Shown: in pieces, positions 13,386 to 21,338 of the stretch
Layout: every line of letters begins with the position of its first letter
Position numbering within the stretch: the stretch's first letter is position 1
IMG/VR virus record: IMGVR_UViG_3300025030_000296
Span: 1 to 34,621 of that record
Source of the DNA: a virus
Length of the DNA stretch: 34,621 bases
Direction: 5' to 3' (one strand)
Position numbers and translations under genes: made by a program
The notes under the pieces: model-generated
Database searches by the model: none
Told to the model about the DNA's origin: nothing
What the model saw: only the letters and a program-made list of their open reading frames with translations

Positions 13386-13689
13386 AACACAAATATGGGA
13401 TGCGTTTCTTGGGACTGTAACCCTTCTCCTCGGCCTTGTGACTATCCTTTACAACAGAATCAATAAGGACACGCAAGCCAATACGGACCAACTCGCAGCC
13501 GGGGCAGAGACCTTCCGGAAGATCGGGACGACTCTTGTGGAGTTCTCGGAGCGGATAAAGGTTCTTGAGAGGACAGGCGGAGAGTCGGACGAAGATGCGG
13601 AGGAGATCCGGGAAGAGATTAAGAAGATGCACGACCAGCTTCTGATCTTGGCAAGAGAGTGTCATCGCCAGCACGGGACAAACGTTTAA
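13369..13689 (+). CDS. Membrane-anchored coiled-coil protein (106 aa), holin or inner spanin candidate
   Basis: Residues about 10-28 form one membrane helix (AFLGTVTLLLGLVTILY). The rest is a charged coiled coil (ERIKVLERTGG, DEDAEEIREEIKKMHDQLLI). An N-terminal anchor with a periplasmic coiled coil is the topology of inner-membrane spanins. The lipoprotein at 14882 would then be the outer-membrane partner. Holin is the alternative. AAGGGG lies 5 nt before ATG 13369, and the gene overlaps its predecessor by 17 bases. Confidence 0.55.
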   Translation: MINASETQIWDAFLGTVTLLLGLVTILYNRINKDTQANTDQLAAGAETFRKIGTTLVEFSERIKVLERTGGESDEDAEEIREEIKKMHDQLLILARECHRQHGTNV

Positions 13690-13701
13690 AGAGGAGCTGT
13701 C

Positions 13702-13821
13702 ATGGGTTACTGCAGACAGATTGATGGTGAATGCAAAGCATCGAATAACGCTTTGAAATGCGCTCAAACTGAGTGCCCCAAGGAGAAACCCGATGCCGCC
13801 AAAAAGGATCGACACACTTGA
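13702..13821 (+). CDS. Small Cys-rich protein (39 aa)
   Basis: MGYCRQIDGECKASNNALKC then AQTECPKEKPD and a basic end. Four cysteines (4, 11, 20, 25) could bind one zinc or form two disulfides. GAGGAG lies 6 nt upstream, and the last 29 bases overlap the endolysin gene. It is the first of three tiny Cys-containing ORFs around the endolysin. No function is known. Confidence 0.55.
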   Translation: MGYCRQIDGECKASNNALKCAQTECPKEKPDAAKKDRHT

Positions 13822-14224
13822 GCCGGAGTTTAAGGCGAAGATCGAGAAACTCCTTGCAGCGGCGGAAGCCGCAACAGGGCGCAAGTGGATCATCACTGAC
13901 GGGCGACGGACCATGGCAGCGCAGAGGGCCATTTATGCTCAGGGGCGTACCAAACCGGGTAAAGTCGTCAGCAACGCACCGGCAGGAGCATCGGCACACA
14001 ACTACGGACTCGCCGCCGACCTCGCACCGCTCATGGAGATGACAAGCCAGATCGACTGGGCCGCACCGCGTAGTCTCTGGAAGCAGATGGCGAACATCGC
14101 CGTCGAGATGGGGCTGACCGCAGGATATTACTTCAGGACGATTTTCGATGCACCCCACGTGGAAGACCCACGATGGAAAGAGCAGCGCGAACTCTGGAAG
14201 GCAGGAAAGGTGGATATACCATGA
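13793..14224 (+). CDS. Endolysin, M15-type L-alanyl-D-glutamate/D-Ala peptidase (143 aa)
   Basis: The zinc-peptidase motif SAHNYGLAAD (residues 67-76) supplies His69 and Asp76, and FDAPHVED near residue 122 supplies the third ligand His122. The helix TMAAQRAIYAQGR is the usual family element before the first motif. This is the VanY/peptidase M15 fold used by endolysins such as T5 Lys; it cleaves the peptide stems of peptidoglycan. There is no signal peptide, so a holin is needed for export. AAGGAG lies 9 nt upstream. The stop overlaps the following ATG. Confidence 0.85.
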   Translation: MPPKRIDTLEPEFKAKIEKLLAAAEAATGRKWIITDGRRTMAAQRAIYAQGRTKPGKVVSNAPAGASAHNYGLAADLAPLMEMTSQIDWAAPRSLWKQMANIAVEMGLTAGYYFRTIFDAPHVEDPRWKEQRELWKAGKVDIP

Positions 14225-14361
14225 CAACCGAACTCGAACCACACAAAAAATGCAAGACCTGCAAATTCTGGTCGCAGAGCAACAGAGTCTGCCCGTTGAC
14301 ACGCTCCGACCGCGCGGCGTGGGATGGGTGCCACAGTTGGGACAAGAAAGATGGCCGGTAA
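14221..14361 (+). CDS. Small zinc-finger-like protein (46 aa)
   Basis: MTTELEPHKKCKTCKFW starts with a CxxC knuckle (Cys11, Cys14), and two further cysteines follow at 24 and 37 (VCPL, GCHSW). The spacing suits a small zinc-binding fold. The ATG overlaps the endolysin stop (ATGA) and has AAAGGTGG upstream. The frame extends upstream inside the endolysin gene, but that extension is a shadow. Confidence 0.6.
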   Translation: MTTELEPHKKCKTCKFWSQSNRVCPLTRSDRAAWDGCHSWDKKDGR

Positions 14362-14500
14362 CTCCTTTGTCCTGAGATGCCGCGTGTGCGGTGAGAAAGC
14401 ACTACATCAAAGGTGTAAAAAGGTTGGCGGGTTAATCATCTGGGAAGCATGTTGCCGCACCCACCGGGAGGCGAAAGATGAGGGTCATAAAATATCGTGA
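14351..14500 (+). CDS. Small Cys-rich protein (49 aa)
   Basis: MAGNSFVLRCRVCGEKALHQ begins with a CxxC knuckle, and three more cysteines follow (RCKK, ACCRTH). It overlaps the previous ORF by 11 bases and the next gene by 23 bases. The ribosome site is weak, so the call rests on the cysteine pattern, the start placement and the lack of any other gene in 14362-14477. Confidence 0.5.
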   Translation: MAGNSFVLRCRVCGEKALHQRCKKVGGLIIWEACCRTHREAKDEGHKIS

Positions 14501-14885
14501 CGGGTACAAGTACCAGCTCGCCGAAGGGTACGCAGTGCAAACCAGCATCGCCCCCCGAGAGCACATTGCGACGGAATATATCATCTTATCGACGAACGGG
14601 GTACTGGTTATCAACAAGGGATATGCGTGGGACGGACCATCAGGGCCGACCATAGATTCGAAGAACTTCATGCGCGGGAGTCTAGTGCACGACTCGCTGT
14701 ACCAGCTCATGAGGGAAGGACTACTCCCCGAGTTCTGGCGCGACGAGGCAGATAAGGAGTTGCGCAGGATATGTATCGAGGACGGCATGTGGAAGATCAG
14801 GGCGTGGTGGGTATACCGCGCCGTTCAAGACTTCGGCGGAAGTTCGGCAGCACGCCGCAAACAGGCCGTACTGGAGGCACCATGA
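14478..14885 (+). CDS. DUF1353 family protein (135 aa)
   Basis: The core GYAWDGPSGPTIDSKNFMRG followed by SLVHDSLYQLMREGLLP and a C-terminal RAWWVYRAVQDFGG is the diagnostic pattern of DUF1353, a small family frequent in phage lysis or tail regions with no proven role. The conserved Asp and His residues (WDGPSGP, HDSLY) suggest a hydrolase-like or metal site, but no reaction is known. GGGAGG lies 6 nt upstream. It is packed between the Cys-rich ORFs and the small lipoprotein. Confidence 0.8.
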   Translation: MRVIKYRDGYKYQLAEGYAVQTSIAPREHIATEYIILSTNGVLVINKGYAWDGPSGPTIDSKNFMRGSLVHDSLYQLMREGLLPEFWRDEADKELRRICIEDGMWKIRAWWVYRAVQDFGGSSAARRKQAVLEAP

Positions 14886-15040
14886 AATATCTGATCCTAT
14901 CCTTCGCCCTTCTAGCAGGCTGCTCCACCGTGAATTGCAATTTCCACGGGGATAATAACAAGGTCACGATTGAAGTCCCGAAAACCGTGCAAACCAACCC
15001 GTCGCTCCAGGCTGACGGGAATACCGTTCCATTGATGTAA
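14882..15040 (+). CDS. Small lipoprotein (52 aa), outer spanin candidate
   Basis: MKYLILSFALLAGCSTVNC holds a lipobox LLAGC with Cys14 as the lipidated residue. The mature peptide is 39 residues, with a polar NFHGDNNKVTIEVPK segment and a short end (TVPLM). Size and placement match outer-membrane spanin subunits, which join an inner-membrane coiled-coil partner (candidate at 13369). It lacks the proline richness of Rz1. The ATG overlaps the DUF1353 stop. Confidence 0.6.
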   Translation: MKYLILSFALLAGCSTVNCNFHGDNNKVTIEVPKTVQTNPSLQADGNTVPLM

Positions 15041-15054
15041 AGGAGCACCACCCA

Positions 15055-16518
15055 ATGGCAGTTGGAGGCTTAAACTATACCCCGTCAAAAACCGTGCGGG
15101 AGTTCATGTTGTCCGAGGCAAAGATACGGGCGATCATGGGCCCGGTCGGTTCCGGCAAGACCTCCGGAGCGATCATCGAACTCCTACGTCAGTCCATTAC
15201 GATGGCACCTATGGAGGACGGGATACGCCGCAGCCGCCAGCTTGTCGTGCGAAATACGAAGCAGCAATTAAAGGATACCACGCTCGCCTCGGTCGTCGGC
15301 CTTTTGCCTGTGGAGATATTCAAATGGCGCGAATCGGAAATGGTTATGCGATTCCGATTTAATGATGTGGAGTCGGACTGGCTGTTCAGAAGTCTCGACA
15401 CGCCCGAGGACATCCAACGGGTGCTCTCGCTTGAAATCACAAACGCATGGGTGGAGGAAGCACGCGAAATCCCGGTGCAGATGCTGTCCGACATCGAGGG
15501 TCGTACAGGGCGATACCCCTCGCAGGCCAATAACTTTAGGTATCGATCAGGCATTCTCTACACCACCAACCCGCCGGAACTTGACAGCGACCACTACAAG
15601 CTCCTCGAAGGACTCCCACAGGAAGATGATAACGATAACTCGATCATCATCTGCGACGTGTTCAAGCAACCATCCGGTCTTTCCCCAGAGGCGGAGAACC
15701 TCAATAACCTTCGACCTGGATACTATGAGGAGCTGTCGAAGGGTAAGAAACAGGACTTTATCGACGTTTACGTTCACGGGCGTTACGCCAAGAGCATGTC
15801 CGGAAAACCAGTCTACGAACTGTCATTCCAGTATGACCGAAGGGTCAAGAAGGGACTACAGATCGACCCATTCTTACCAATAATTGTAGGTATGGACAGT
15901 GCTAGGCAGCCGGCGGCAGTGTTCATGCAGCTCGGGCGTGATGGAAAACTTCGGAAACTGCGGGAAGCGGTCGGTTTTGATATGGGGGCTAAAACATTTA
16001 TAGCTACCAAACTAAGACCCATCATCCGCAATAATTTTACGACCAACCCACTTGTGTTTGTGATTGACCCGGCGGCTAAACGTCAAAATGAAACCGATAA
16101 CAATAGCTGGCTCAAAGAACTGAAAAAGCAGTTTGTTACCGACATGCCGGACGCAGGCAACGCCGTGCGCAGCGCGCCGACCAACGATCCTATCGCACGT
16201 ATCAACGCCCTCGACGAGCCGTTCCGCAACATGTGGCCGGACGGAGAACCTGGCATCGAGTACGATGCGGAGTGCAAGATGTGCGTAGAAGGGTTGAGGA
16301 GCAAGTACCGCTACACAAGGCAAAAGACGACAGACGGCAAGATGAAGGACTCTCCGGACAAGAACAACTGGTCCCACGTCGTCGAGGCCGATCAGTACGG
16401 CACACTGTTCATCCTTAGTAACCACTATAATCCGTCAGATTACGTCAGATCGGCACCAGAACTTAATTTCAGCACCACACCATCACATTCACCGGCGGAT
16501 GCGTACACCGGGTATTAA
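15055..16518 (+). CDS. terL: Large terminase subunit (487 aa)
   Basis: This is the packaging motor ATPase and headful nuclease. Walker A is GPVGSGKT (residues 29-36). The Walker B/catalytic glutamate segment is ITNAWVEEAREIP (residues 128-140, Glu134/135). The nuclease domain shows Asp281 (IVGMDSARQP), Asp338 (VFVIDPAAK) and Asp446 (HVVEADQYG), the expected acidic triad. Length is normal for podovirus terminases. AAAGGAG lies about 10 nt upstream. The portal gene follows after 20 bp, the usual pairing. Confidence 0.9.
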   Translation: MAVGGLNYTPSKTVREFMLSEAKIRAIMGPVGSGKTSGAIIELLRQSITMAPMEDGIRRSRQLVVRNTKQQLKDTTLASVVGLLPVEIFKWRESEMVMRFRFNDVESDWLFRSLDTPEDIQRVLSLEITNAWVEEAREIPVQMLSDIEGRTGRYPSQANNFRYRSGILYTTNPPELDSDHYKLLEGLPQEDDNDNSIIICDVFKQPSGLSPEAENLNNLRPGYYEELSKGKKQDFIDVYVHGRYAKSMSGKPVYELSFQYDRRVKKGLQIDPFLPIIVGMDSARQPAAVFMQLGRDGKLRKLREAVGFDMGAKTFIATKLRPIIRNNFTTNPLVFVIDPAAKRQNETDNNSWLKELKKQFVTDMPDAGNAVRSAPTNDPIARINALDEPFRNMWPDGEPGIEYDAECKMCVEGLRSKYRYTRQKTTDGKMKDSPDKNNWSHVVEADQYGTLFILSNHYNPSDYVRSAPELNFSTTPSHSPADAYTGY

Positions 16519-16538
16519 GGGCTTTTCGGGAGGATAGC

Positions 16539-18650
16539 ATGAAAGTAACATCACAAGAGAAGCTCGACACGCTCGGGAAATTCCTGCGGGGTAAATTCGA
16601 CATCTACGACGGAGAACGTCGTCAACTTGAACTGCAGTGGCTGAAGAACCTGCGCCAGTACAAAAGGATTTACGACCCGGACGTAAAGATACCTGCAGGT
16701 AAGTCCCGTGTGTACCCTGCGGATACGCATACCAAGATGGTCGGATGGACGGCCAAGATGATGGAGATGATGTTCCCTGCGCAGGAGAAGAACTGGGAAC
16801 TGACCCCGACACCGTTTCCGAACATCAGGCAGGAGGATCTTCAGATAATCCTCGACACTTTAAAGGCGCAGCAGGAGTTACTCGCCCAAGAAGCAGGGAC
16901 GGATGTACAGCCTGTCGAGTCCGATATGATCGAGAAGGCGGTCAAGGAGTTTGCCGAGCAGCGTGCGCAGCGTATGACCATGGAGTGCGAGGACCAGCTT
17001 GCCGACGAAGGTGTGGATTATCCCGAGCTATGCAAACGGGCCATCCGGCGCGGTGGATTGTACGGCTTTGGTGTTGCCGAAGGGCCGCAGGTCCGGACGC
17101 AAAAAGAACGGGTGTGGGAGTTGCAGCAGGACGGCACCTTCGCCGCCGTAGAGAAGGATGTACCCAGACCGTACTACGAGGTGCTGAAGGTGTGGGACGT
17201 GTACCCCGACCTGACGGCGCAGAAGTGGAGCGACCAGGAAGGACTGTTCACCCGCAAGGCATACTCCCGCCAAGGTATCCGCGCACTGGCAAAGCGCAGC
17301 GACTTTTTCGGCGACGTTATCGAGGAGCATCTGCGAGACAGTAATAATACAGGGAATTACAAAGCCCGTCAGTTCGAGAGCGAACTGGACGAGATCAAGA
17401 AGACCAGCACCAACCCGCCCAACAAGGCGGCGAGGCAGTTCGAGATTATCAGGTGGTACGGCTACATCGCCGCGCAGGATCTGGCAGACGTAGGCACTCC
17501 GGTCCCAGAGACGGCCATCGGCAAGGACATTCTCGCTGATGTGTGGATGCTCGGCGACGTGGTAATCAAGGCCGACACCGCGCCGTTCGGAGAAAAAGTC
17601 TCTGACATGTTCCACGCTTTCATCCCTGAAGAGGACGAGGACGGCCCGCTGACAGGCTCGGCCAAGGTGGAGACGCTGCGCGACTCACAAGCGAAAATCT
17701 GCGCTACCGACCGTGCGATTATGGACAACATGGCCGACAGCGCCTCCAGCATCAAAGAGGTCAACGAGGAGTTGCTGGTTGCGAACGAGCGAGGGAAAAA
17801 CATCTGCGGCGGCATGACCATTCACCGCACCGGTGAGGGGAACGAGGCGAACTATCCGGCAATCAGGATTTACGACATCCCCAACCACACCTCGGAACTA
17901 CTCGCACTGCGCAAGGCGTTCACCGAAGTTTTCGACGTTGAGAGCAACCTGCCGTCGTGGACGATGGGCAACGCCGATCAGCTTGGCGAAGCCTTCAGGA
18001 CCAGCAACAATATGTCCATGATGCGGGCGGGCGGAGATATGGTCACAAAGGACGACGTGCGATCCTTCGACCGCTTCGTAAAATCCCTGATCGGCAGCCT
18101 CGTGCGCTGGAACATGGAGTTCAACGAGAAGCCCGACATCAAGGGCGACTTCCAGGTCATGCCGAAAGGCAACATCTCACTGGTTGCCAAGGAAGTACGC
18201 GGTGCGGCAATGGACCAGCTTGTTACTACACTGACTCCCAGACAGCTTGTGATGGTGGACGAGCGGGGACTTCTTGAAGATCGCTTCAAGGCTCGGGATC
18301 TCCCGCTGAACAGAATCAAGCCGCTGAAGGACGCGCAGGAAGCACTCGCACAGTTCGACGAGGCGCAGGCCGCCGCATCGCAGATTCAGCAGGGGCTGGA
18401 CACCAGCAAGACGCAGAAGCAGCTCGCCGACGCGCAACTGCAGGTCGCACGGGCGCAGGAAGTAACCGAGATGCTCAAAGGGAAGGTGGAGGAGTCGCTG
18501 TCACGTATCGCACAGAATCTCGCAAAAGCGAAAGGGGTCAAAGATGGAACAGCTTTACAGTCGATCCAATTACTTCTCGATCAGGTCAAAACTGAGGGAG
18601 CGGGAGGAGGAGCTGACGGAAAGGCTCCGAAAAAGGCTGCCGACAAGTGA
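16539..18650 (+). CDS. Portal protein (703 aa)
   Basis: A podovirus-size portal. It begins with a charged helix (EKLDTLGKFLRGKFDIYDGE) and has TDRAIMDNMADSAS near residues 389-402, a RxxxDN helix common to this portal type. GNADQLGEAFRTSNNMSMMR near residues 480-499 is typical too. The C-terminus is a long coiled coil (AQAAASQIQQGLDTSKTQKQ and QVARAQEVTEMLKGKVEESL), as in portals with a barrel. It forms the 12-fold DNA gate at the capsid vertex. GGGAGG lies 6 nt upstream. Its last 107 bases overlap the next ORF in another frame. Confidence 0.85.
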   Translation: MKVTSQEKLDTLGKFLRGKFDIYDGERRQLELQWLKNLRQYKRIYDPDVKIPAGKSRVYPADTHTKMVGWTAKMMEMMFPAQEKNWELTPTPFPNIRQEDLQIILDTLKAQQELLAQEAGTDVQPVESDMIEKAVKEFAEQRAQRMTMECEDQLADEGVDYPELCKRAIRRGGLYGFGVAEGPQVRTQKERVWELQQDGTFAAVEKDVPRPYYEVLKVWDVYPDLTAQKWSDQEGLFTRKAYSRQGIRALAKRSDFFGDVIEEHLRDSNNTGNYKARQFESELDEIKKTSTNPPNKAARQFEIIRWYGYIAAQDLADVGTPVPETAIGKDILADVWMLGDVVIKADTAPFGEKVSDMFHAFIPEEDEDGPLTGSAKVETLRDSQAKICATDRAIMDNMADSASSIKEVNEELLVANERGKNICGGMTIHRTGEGNEANYPAIRIYDIPNHTSELLALRKAFTEVFDVESNLPSWTMGNADQLGEAFRTSNNMSMMRAGGDMVTKDDVRSFDRFVKSLIGSLVRWNMEFNEKPDIKGDFQVMPKGNISLVAKEVRGAAMDQLVTTLTPRQLVMVDERGLLEDRFKARDLPLNRIKPLKDAQEALAQFDEAQAAASQIQQGLDTSKTQKQLADAQLQVARAQEVTEMLKGKVEESLSRIAQNLAKAKGVKDGTALQSIQLLLDQVKTEGAGGGADGKAPKKAADK

Positions 18651-18798
18651 GGTCGCCAACGACCTCTTCGAGCTCCTGGTGATTCGTCGGGAGCGCGCCA
18701 AGGAAAAGAAAGAAGTTGACAGTGAAGACCGTGGGCGGATTCGTGAGCTCGGTGAACTTCTTAACTTATTTTCCCTTGATATTTCAACAGGTGAGTAG
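18544..18798 (+). CDS. Small charged helical protein overlapping the portal end (84 aa)
   Basis: MEQLYSRSNYFSIRSKLRER then EEELTERLRKRL and RRERAKEKKEVDSEDRGRIR: a highly charged, mostly helical protein with no membrane part. AAAGGGG lies 5 nt before the ATG, and more than half of the ORF lies beyond the portal stop, where no other frame explains the DNA. I infer a real gene translated from inside the portal cistron. It may assist head assembly; no family is recognised. Confidence 0.6.
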   Translation: MEQLYSRSNYFSIRSKLREREEELTERLRKRLPTSEVANDLFELLVIRRERAKEKKEVDSEDRGRIRELGELLNLFSLDISTGE

Positions 18799-18807
18799 AT
18801 ATTTAAC

Positions 18808-18836
18808 TTGACAATGTGTTAAAAATGTAGTTAGGT
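18808..18836 (+). promoter_or_regulatory. Possible promoter before the scaffold and capsid genes
   Basis: TTGACA at 18808-18813 is a consensus -35. The best -10 at 17-nt spacing, TTAGGT (18831-18836), is poor. It lies in the only gap between the portal and capsid genes. Confidence 0.3.
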
Positions 18837-18867
18837 GGCACACAATATCCGAAAGGGGCCAACTTAC

Positions 18868-19665
18868 ATGGAAGAGGATGATGTCGTAACAACCGACGCA
18901 CTGGCAGACGATCTTTTCAGCGCAGGGTTTGATGATGCACTGGAGCCGAAGGAAGAGGGTGAAGTCAAGGACGAACCGACCGTCAAAGATGAGCCGTCCG
19001 TCAAGGACGAAACCGAACCTGAGCCGGAGAAGAAGCTCGAGCCAGTCGCAGAAGTAAAAGAGATTACCCCTGCACCGGTCTTTGACAGCAAGACTCTCGC
19101 AGCAGACATCGCCGCTGCGCTTAAACCAGCGCCGGTGGCCGATGCGCCAGCAGGCCCAACCCCCGAGGAAATCGCCGCAGAGGAGCAGTACCGCAAGGAC
19201 TGGCCCGAGCAGGCGGCACGGGAAGATCGGCTGAAGGCTGAAATAGAGGGTCTGAAGACCTTGCTGACCACCACCGTGGATACGCTCAAAGGGCAGATTC
19301 AGCCGGTGATCGAGAGCGCGGCGGTCTCCGCCGAGGAACTGCATCTCAAGACAATAACCACAGCACACCCGGACGTGTTCGAGATTCATCCCGCTCTGGT
19401 GAGTTGGATAAATGCACAGCCGAGAATACTGCAGCCGCAGTATAACAATGTACTCGAAAACGGCACCGCCGCTGACATCGTGGAACTGGTGTCGCTCTAC
19501 AAGGAGACTCTGCCGAAAGTTGACCCAGAACCGAAGATCGATCCTGTGAAAGAAGATCGTTTGAAGCGCATGGAGACAACCGGCACGGTCAGAACGTCGG
19601 TGACGACGGAGCCTGACCCAGAGGATTTTGATTCAGCCTTTGACCAGGCAGCCAAGAAGTTTTAA
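18868..19665 (+). CDS. Probable scaffolding protein (265 aa)
   Basis: A strongly acidic protein with KDEPTVKDEPSVKDE repeats near residues 33-50, a proline/alanine linker, and a helical body (REDRLKAEIEGLKTLLTTTV). Acidic, helical and immediately before the major capsid gene is the usual profile of a podovirus scaffold, which templates the procapsid and then leaves. The frame runs back to GTG 18835, but AAAGGGG lies 9 nt before ATG 18868, which is preferred. Confidence 0.7.
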   Translation: MEEDDVVTTDALADDLFSAGFDDALEPKEEGEVKDEPTVKDEPSVKDETEPEPEKKLEPVAEVKEITPAPVFDSKTLAADIAAALKPAPVADAPAGPTPEEIAAEEQYRKDWPEQAAREDRLKAEIEGLKTLLTTTVDTLKGQIQPVIESAAVSAEELHLKTITTAHPDVFEIHPALVSWINAQPRILQPQYNNVLENGTAADIVELVSLYKETLPKVDPEPKIDPVKEDRLKRMETTGTVRTSVTTEPDPEDFDSAFDQAAKKF

Positions 19666-19685
19666 ACAATTTTTAAAATAGTACC

Positions 19686-19727
19686 CGGTATCCTTTAGGA
19701 ACCGTAACTTTGCGCGAGAACACGCGC
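19686..19727 (+). promoter_or_regulatory. Two hairpins in the capsid gene leader
   Basis: CGGT/ACCG plus TCC/GGA (19686-19704) and GCGCG/CGCGC (19712-19727) form consecutive stems. The second ends one base before the AGGAGG (19729-19734) of the capsid gene. They may stabilise the mRNA end or hold the ribosome site open; neither has a U-run. Confidence 0.45.
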
Positions 19728-19740
19728 CAGGAGGTAGACC

Positions 19741-20730
19741 ATGAACGTCTACGGAGATATTACCCCGCGCACAGCGGGAAAGGCAATGCCGGGATTCTTG
19801 ATGAGGGCGCTCCCCTATCTGGTTCTGGAGAAGTACCTGGATATGAAGCCCCTGCCGAGCAACAGCACCAAGGTAGCAATTTTCCGGCGTTATGAGGCGC
19901 TGGCAAAAGCCCTTACCCCTCTCGTCGAGGGCGTAACACCTGTCGGCAAGAACGTCACCTACACTGACGTACAGTGTACTCTCCAGCAGTACGGCGATTT
20001 CGTACAGCTCACCGACCAAATCCAAGATTTCCACGAAGACCCTGTGCTTCAGGAGTTCATCGGCATCACCGCCGAGCAGGCCGCACAGACCCTTGAGACC
20101 CTCCGCTACAACATCCTCAAGGCCGGAACCAACGTGTTCTTCGCCAACGGCACAGGCCGCACCGATGTCAACACCGCCCTGACCCTCGGGATGCAGCGCA
20201 AGGTGACTCGCGCGTTCAAGCGCCAGAACGTCGGCTATATCACACAGCAGACATCATCCACCCCCAACTACGGCACCACCAGCGTCCGGGCCAGCTACAT
20301 CGGCCTGATCCACCCCGACTGCGAGAATGACGTTCGCGCTCTGGCCGGATTCAAAGACGCCGTGGATTACGGTTCCAAAGTCCCTGTCGATTCTTTCGAG
20401 ATCGGCTCGGTCGAGGACGTGCGCTACATCCGCTCCACTATTTTCGAATCGTTCGCAGACGGTGGCGGAGCCAAAGGTACAATGGTCTCCACCTCCGGCG
20501 TCAAGGCTGACGTTTACCCGATCCTGTATCTGGGTGCTCACTGTGCCGCATCCGTGCCGCTCAAGGGCAAAAACGCCATTACCGCACCCATCGTACGTAA
20601 CCCCGGCACCATCAGCGACTCCGACAAACTCGGCCAGCGCGGTCACGTCGGCTGGAAAGCGTACTTCGGTGCAGTGATCCTCAACCAGCTCTTTATGGCA
20701 AGGTACGAGGTGGGCGCAACCGAGCTGTAA
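19741..20730 (+). CDS. Major capsid protein, N4-gp56 family (329 aa)
   Basis: The opening MNVYGDITPRTAGKAMPGFL, the LPSNSTKVAIFRRYEAL strand and LTPLVEGVTPVGKNVTYTD are characteristic of the N4-gp56-type HK97-fold capsid protein. They are followed by QYGDFVQLTDQIQDFHEDPV and a central LGMQRKVTRAFKR helix. The C-terminal GQRGHVGWKAYFGAVILNQL is also typical. It builds the icosahedral head. AGGAGG lies 6 nt before the ATG. A terminator follows after 22 bases, so the capsid gene can be expressed at a different level from genes behind it. Confidence 0.85.
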   Translation: MNVYGDITPRTAGKAMPGFLMRALPYLVLEKYLDMKPLPSNSTKVAIFRRYEALAKALTPLVEGVTPVGKNVTYTDVQCTLQQYGDFVQLTDQIQDFHEDPVLQEFIGITAEQAAQTLETLRYNILKAGTNVFFANGTGRTDVNTALTLGMQRKVTRAFKRQNVGYITQQTSSTPNYGTTSVRASYIGLIHPDCENDVRALAGFKDAVDYGSKVPVDSFEIGSVEDVRYIRSTIFESFADGGGAKGTMVSTSGVKADVYPILYLGAHCAASVPLKGKNAITAPIVRNPGTISDSDKLGQRGHVGWKAYFGAVILNQLFMARYEVGATEL

Positions 20731-20752
20731 GTTTCAAGTAGGATCAGACCTG

Positions 20753-20781
20753 GCCCTGCACTCACAAGGTGCAGGGCTTTT
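20753..20781 (+). terminator. Rho-independent terminator after the capsid gene
   Basis: GCCCTGCAC and GTGCAGGGC make a perfect 9-bp stem around TCACAAG, followed by TTTT. The short U-run suggests partial read-through into the next genes. Confidence 0.75.
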
Positions 20782-20837
20782 CCAGTAAAAACCCCCAACC
20801 ATCCCGTCATGCAACGGGGCCTTTAAGGAGGCACATC

Positions 20838-21326
20838 ATGGATCGTGCAATTAATCTGGGAGATATCCACACCGCCGCATTGCGGAGTCTGTTGGGCAAC
20901 CGCTGCTTCACCAAAGCGATCTGCGCCACCGGTAGCACTGCCACCAAAGTCAAAACGACTACCAACACTGTGCAGTACTGCATCGACGGCATCCTTTATG
21001 AGAAGGCTGCTACCGACGATCTGTTCGTGTTCACCACCGTCACACCGCAACCCAATCTGACCACGGCTTTTTACGCTTTCTGCCTAGACAAAAACGGGGC
21101 ATCGGTTGTCGTCAACGGCGACCCTGTGCTGACCGCATCCATCGCCGCAGGCAGCGCCAAAGCGGTAATACCTGCAATCCCTGACACCGCCTGCCTGGTG
21201 GGGGCTGTAAAAGTGGTCGCATCGGGCGGGGCGTTCACACCCGGCACATCCAACGTGGCTACTGCCGGTAACTTCACCGTGACTTTCTACAACCTCACCA
21301 GCACGCCTGCCGCAGGCCATCCATAA
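20838..21326 (+). CDS. Capsid-adjacent structural protein, paralogue 1 (162 aa)
   Basis: Starts MDRAINLGDIHTAALRSLLG and ends TSTPAAGHP. It is a beta-rich, Thr/Ala-rich protein (FTTVTPQPNLTTAFYAFCLD, PGTSNVATAGNFTVTFYNLT), as in head decoration or fibre proteins. Its start and end match the next gene, showing a tandem duplication. AAGGAGG lies 7 nt before ATG 20838. The longer frame from 20769 begins inside the terminator stem and is not used. A head decoration or spike role is inferred from position. Confidence 0.65.
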   Translation: MDRAINLGDIHTAALRSLLGNRCFTKAICATGSTATKVKTTTNTVQYCIDGILYEKAATDDLFVFTTVTPQPNLTTAFYAFCLDKNGASVVVNGDPVLTASIAAGSAKAVIPAIPDTACLVGAVKVVASGGAFTPGTSNVATAGNFTVTFYNLTSTPAAGHP

Positions 21327-21338
21327 GGGGATCTGACC

